This document shows, piece after piece, positions 59,421 to 64,000 of a DNA stretch of 64,000 bases. A program made the translations under genes and the position numbers. The stretch is from Przewalskia tangutica. Lineage: Eukaryota; Streptophyta; Magnoliopsida; Solanales; Solanaceae. Under the pieces are notes generated by a model. The model made no database searches and was not told where the DNA came from. It saw only the letters and a program-made list of their open reading frames with translations. Positions within the stretch are counted from its first letter, which is position 1. Each line of letters begins with the position of its first letter. The DNA lies in the NCBI GenBank assembly GCA_029844215.1, contig CM056729.1, positions 6,014,001 to 6,078,000 of the forward strand, given 5' to 3'.

Positions 59421-59769
59421 TCTCGGTTAAAAAATTTGCCACCGATAATTCTATATCAGTTAATTTTGACCCGTTTGGATTTTCCGTAATAAACTCCGTA
59501 CCGAGAAATTCCTTACGAGATGCAATAGTGAGGGTGATCTCTATCATTTTCTATCCATGTCCGCTAAAAATGTCATTCCTCCCACCGCTTTAGCAAAAAT
59601 TTCTCCGTCAACCTGACATAATAGACTTGGACACCTAGGAGCCCCTGTTTTTAATTTTCTTCGAAACAATAATTTAATTCGATGTCCTAATGGAAAAGTT
59701 GCCCAACAATGTCTTTGTTGTCCCTTAGCCAAACATATTCGTCTTCCGTTTCAGTCTTCTTCAAGTGTT

Positions 59770-60470
59770 ACATATTCTCCCTTTGACATTGTTCATGCAG
59801 ATTTATGGACATCTCTCATTACTAGCTCACTAGGTCATAAATTTTATCCTAAATTTTATCTCGTCTTATTAGATGACTTTTCTCACTTTGTCTGGGTCTA
59901 TCCACTTAAATTCAAGTCTGAAGTGTTTGCCAAGTTTATTGCATTCCGTGTCTATGTCAAAACACAATTTGAAAAAGACATAAAATTACTTCAATATGAT
60001 AACGGTCGTGAGTTCAATAATTCTGCGTTTCACAATTTTTATTCTACTAATGGCATAGTTTTTCAGTTCTCGTATCCCAACACCTCCTACCAAAATGGCA
60101 ACGCCGAACGAATCATTCACACTATCAATAACATGATTCGTACAATCCTATTTCATGCCTCCATCCCCCTTTCTTTTGGGTCTATGCTGCGAAAATGACT
60201 ATATTCTAAAACTATTTTGCCCACTCAGACTCTCCAAAATAGAATACCCACCGAAATTATGTTTCATAGGATCCCAACTTATGAGCACTTACGAATTTTT
60301 GGCTACATGTGCTACCTGGATCTTGCCTTCACGATCCCGCATAAACTTGCACGCCGCATCACCGCTTGTGTATTCTTAGGTTTTCCGCCTAATCATAGGG
60401 GATATTTGTGTTACGACTTGTCTTCTCGCAAAATCATCGTCTCACGTCACGTTTGACGAAGCAATTCCCA
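59770..60470 (+). pseudogene. copia-3 integrase
   Basis: FDIVHADLWTS gives the first catalytic Asp; YDNGREFNNSAF (Gln-Tyr instead of the usual Cys before Asp) gives the second and GNAERIIHTINN the Glu. A frame change near 60190 precedes the C-terminal part IPTYEHLRIFGYMCYLD and CVFLGFPPNHRGYLCYDLSS. It ends in the degenerate linker. Confidence 0.88.
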
Positions 60471-61005
60471 TTTGCAAATATCCAAAAATTCTAGAATTCG
60501 TTTTACACATTTTTAGACGAGTCTGACACAACACCACTTCTCCGCCTAACTCTCGGCCGCACTATCACTGTTTCGGCACCACCACTGCAATAGTCCACAA
60601 CACCGCTGCCACATCTACACCACATCTGCCTGCCACTGCCACCGCCGGTAATCCAACATCCAACCCCTATGTTAGTCTCGTCGACGTCTCCAACAACACA
60701 ACCATCCTGTCGAATGCCTCACGGCTCTGACCCACTACTACATCACCCACCCGCCGACATCAGCATTCAGGTCACCCGGTGTCACCATTACCCACTGCTG
60801 CTCTTCCAATCGACCAACCCGACGACCAATTAACACATATGCAACACCGAAACTTAGTCTCCGATTCATTGCCGAGACATGTACCGGAATCAACCCCGTC
60901 CCATCCCCACGATCTAACCAAACCCCTCCCCTCACCCACCCCGACTTGGTCACCAAAAAAAATCCACCCAAATCCATTCCCCGTCATCTCGGATTAAATT
61001 CTGAC

Positions 61006-63751
61006 CCATATGTCACGACCCAACCGGGCGGCGGTACCCTGCAGGGTACCTGTCAGTATATGTCGAGAGAATAGCGTGAACATACATAACACATAACTTA
61101 TAAAAGGTAAACATCATTGGCGGTAGATAAAGCCGCTTCCATAAAACATTCTTAAACAAAAGTATAGTAGTACAACGGATTCTTATAGCCCAAAGCACAT
61201 AGGTGACCACAGACCTCTAAAGATAACAACTACGGCGGGACAGGGCCCCGCCATACCCCTGAATGTACAAAATACCTATAGCATCAGGGAATATCCGTAC
61301 CAATGAACAAGTTTCCGGAGGAATGGAGCTTCTGACACCGGAATAGTGATCCTAAGAACGAGGATCCTCAATGCACTTACCGCCTGCGGCGTGAGCGCGG
61401 CCCAGAAGAATTCGATGCATGATATGTACCAAGTATGTAAAGCTGGAAAATACTGTAATAATGATATCATAAGTCTAAGAGTAAGCTGGAGTCATGGAAG
61501 ACAATCAAAATACCTTTTAATGTGTCTTACTAACAATGAGAGTGACAAGTATATATATATAATACTGCATAAAATAGGGGCCTTAGGATCAAAAGCAGGT
61601 ACCTCGCGTAGTATCAATAAGCACCCTACTCGGGACTATTTCACCGCGTAGGTCCTGTGGACCGCGTGAGGTATTCCTCGCATAGGTTGTACCCGCCCGC
61701 ATGGGACTATTTCACCCGCATAAGCCCATAAGGACTCGCATGAGGTATTCCTCGCATCATGGGTAGCAAATCCACAGAACATGTGGTATAACGATCTCGG
61801 GGACTTACCCCTCAGATATACTCTTACCCTGAAGCAGATGGTATAACGATCTTGGGGACTTACCCCTCAGATATACTCTTACACTGAAGCAGATGGTATA
61901 ACGATCTTGGGGCTTGCCCGCCGGATATACTCTTTGAAGAAGGTGGTATGGCGATCTTGGGGCTTGCCCGCCACATACTCTTACCCTGGAGAAGGTGGTA
62001 TAACGATCTTGGGGCTTGCCCCTCAGATATACTCTTACCCTAGCTCAAACTGTCATCATATCATAATCATAAATAAGTTAAGAAAACTTATAACTTCTTA
62101 TTAGTCTTGTTCATATACCCTCTCATTTTAGTTTACTTAAGACACTTAATCATATCTTTAAGAAAAGAACACAGGGAATTTAACCCAAGTACTACATGCT
62201 TCAACTCTTTTAAAAATGACTCTTCTTTATACATAAAAACCCTTGGGCAATTGATGCCTTAAAACCAATTTGCCTCTTCATGTACTTATCTTACTTAGAG
62301 TAAATCTCTTCTCATTAACCTTTTATGAAGCTAATAAACCAACTTTCCATAAAGTTGTTATATTAACTCTATACTTTAGTAAAATCATACTTTTCCCCTA
62401 ACCAAGGGACTTATACATTCTTAAAACGAAACAAGTCATTATATACTTAAAACAAGTAAGAATACCAAATCTTGTACGTCTACCGTACTACATAGTTTCA
62501 TCTATTCATGCTCAAGAGATAGGAAAGCTTCACATACCTCTTTGGTCAATCCACTTGCTAAGCTCAACTACCGCAAGTAATATTTCAACCTATAATAATC
62601 ATGATACATTTGTTAGCCTCTAATCTCAAAATAGAACAACCCAAGTTCAAAGTCACTAAATTCTATGGAAAATTGGGCAGCATTTCCTTTGTTTCTACTC
62701 ACTTTGCCACCTTTCTCAAGGCCGAATTTATCATCCAAACACCACATTTATGGCTCAACAATCCAACATTTTAAAGGGGATTACACCTCCAAACTTGGGT
62801 GTGTAAAATTCTTCCCCATTAGGTACAACAATTCACTAAATAATTCTAAGGTAGTTTTTAGGCTACAACATGCTCATAATATCTTCTTAACCAATTCTTT
62901 CACATCCAAACCATATTTCTTACATGCAATGACTCTAAGAGCATTATTCATTACCACAAGTTCTTTCTTCTTAACATGCAACACTAGAAACTAATTCTAA
63001 ATGAAGAAATGTTACCTTAAAGTTTTAGCCAAACTTATTCCAAATATTTTGCTAGCTTCCTTGCCAAGAACACCACCACAACAACACCAACAAGCTAGCC
63101 ACAAGCTTCCTTCTTGTTCTTAACTTTTCAGATTTTTCCTAAGGCTAGAATTTCTCTTGGGATTTTAGAGAGAAGGAGGAGCTAAATTAGAGAGAGAGAT
63201 AGGTTTGAAAGATGACCAAGTCTTCAAGACTTGGTCAATATAAGGCATGCAAGAAAAATCAGATGGGGGGGGGGGGACACTTTTCACCCTCCCATGGCCT
63301 TTTTAAAAGGGAAAATCAGATTTCCTAAGTTTTTCCGCCAGGAATCCCGCCTTGGCGCCGAGGCCCTGCTGTCCTGGCGCCGCGGCGCTGCAACTTCAGC
63401 GACCCTTCAGTACTTTCGGTGTCGCGGCCCTTCATCCGGCGCCGCGGCCCTGTCGCCTTTGTCCGAAACACATTTCTGTCCGACTGCGCACTGAACTTGT
63501 AACTCTCATAACTTTCTATTCCGACGTCCTATCGACGAATGGTTGGTTGCGTTGGAATATAGACTTAACGAACTACGCCCCAGGCCTTTGAAACACTTAG
63601 GAACTCTCAATGTACCGGGCCATAACCCGCCTCAAAGTTGACTAAAACCCGTCCGGAACAATCCGTCAGCCTATCCTTAGAAAATTTTAAGTCTTACATG
63701 CTTTCGTACGCTCTCATACGTAGGGTCCGAACTACGGGGTATAACACCATA
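61006..63751 (-). mobile_element. solo LTR of the Tekay/Del-type chromovirus, inserted in copia-3
   Basis: LTR 61011-63746 (2736 bp) flanked by CCATA (61006-61010 and 63747-63751). On the minus strand it begins TGTTATACCCCGTAGTTCGG and ends GGTCGTGACA. It is the same family as 31220-33957, with a five-unit minisatellite at 61781-62043. Its CpG-rich parts read smoothly, in contrast to the nested full element. A run of 12 G lies near 63267-63278. Confidence 0.92.
61781..62043 (-). repeat. LTR minisatellite, five ~52-bp units
   Basis: Units with GGTATAACGATCTTGGGG, CTTGCCC or ACTTACCCC, and GATATACTCTTACCCTG. Reverse complement of the arrays at 32904 and 39990. Confidence 0.92.
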
Positions 63752-64000
63752 CCCACTCACCCATCAATTCCCTACAGATACCCAGCCCCCTACCGATAAA
63801 GACCTAACATACCACTAAAATACAGTACCTGCCCATTCCCTCGTGCACCATATGGAAACCCGCGTCAATATGATATTTTCTAACCCAAAGTCCAATTTAA
63901 CTTCTCTACACAAAACATATCCCCAATTCCCAAAAAACAAAACTAGCCAAACTTGACCCAAATTGGAATACATTTATGCGTGAGGAATTTAATGTTTTAA

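Larger units (their letters stand above)
59030..64000 (+). mobile_element. copia-3: Ty1/copia fragment interrupted by a chromovirus solo LTR
   Basis: Coding relics in copia order: gag end and protease (about 59050-59420), GAG-pre-integrase (59560-59740), integrase (59770-60470), a Pro/Thr-rich linker (60480-61010), then the solo LTR, more linker (63747-63950) and the start of RT (MREEFNVL at the last bases). The family is that of the fragment at 1-1650 (SFDIIHSDLWTS versus PFDIVHADLWTS). Its 5' end is not delimited and its 3' end lies beyond the window. Several stops make it non-functional. Confidence 0.88.

Overview
This is a repeat-rich nuclear segment of a flowering plant, almost certainly a Solanaceae (tomato, potato or tobacco relative). 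The support is AT-rich non-coding DNA, plant spliced genes with GT-AG introns, Ty1/copia and Ty3/gypsy elements primed by initiator Met-tRNA, Stowaway and hAT MITEs, and SINE and MITE types I know from Solanaceae. No bacterial operons, rRNA, tRNA or CRISPR were seen.

Two host genes can be supported. (1) A seven-exon group XI bHLH transcription factor of the LRL (LJRHL1-like) type, + strand, 14696-22500, 447 aa, all introns phase 0. (2) A three-exon COA6/COX6B-type CX9C-CX10C mitochondrial protein (Arabidopsis At5g58005-like), - strand, 56173-54346, 117 aa. Both are full of small transposons in introns and flanks.

Layout. 1-1650: truncated copia (integrase and RT). 3180-4760: Ty3/gypsy gag remnant (-). 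6344-14172: copia-1 with LTRs, 5-bp target duplication, PBS and PPT; it carries a solo long gypsy LTR (8534-11205) and ends about 520 bp before the bHLH start codon. 14696-22500: bHLH gene with a hAT derivative, a hAT MITE, a copia scrap and a hairpin MITE in introns, and another MITE just after the stop. 23385-25790: defective hAT with BED and dimerisation segments. 25896-48086: copia-2 (-), split by LTR element A (29477-43671), which itself holds a full-length Tekay/Del-type chromovirus (31220-41065), and by related LTR element B (43871-46333). 49494-49895: TRIM-like tandem LTRs. 54346-56173: CX9C gene. 57176-58331: hAT element with a perfect 8-bp target duplication. 59030-64000: copia-3 (+), running off the window and interrupted by a third-locus chromovirus solo LTR (61011-63746).

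The transposon nesting can be read from target duplications: copia-2 (AGA-strand TCTTT) received A (GTCTA) and B (GCTGC), and A later received the chromovirus (TTAAC). The same chromovirus family hit copia-1 (GCCCT) and copia-3 (CCATA), leaving solo LTRs. No autonomous element in the window looks intact. The most unusual signals are a UGA at the same protease-proximal Trp codon in three copia elements, a chromovirus whose CpG-rich parts are riddled with indels while its AT-rich parts match, a 2.5-kb unrecognised block in place of gag-RT in that chromovirus, and an intronic minisatellite that copies the splice acceptor and start of exon 2 of the CX9C gene.
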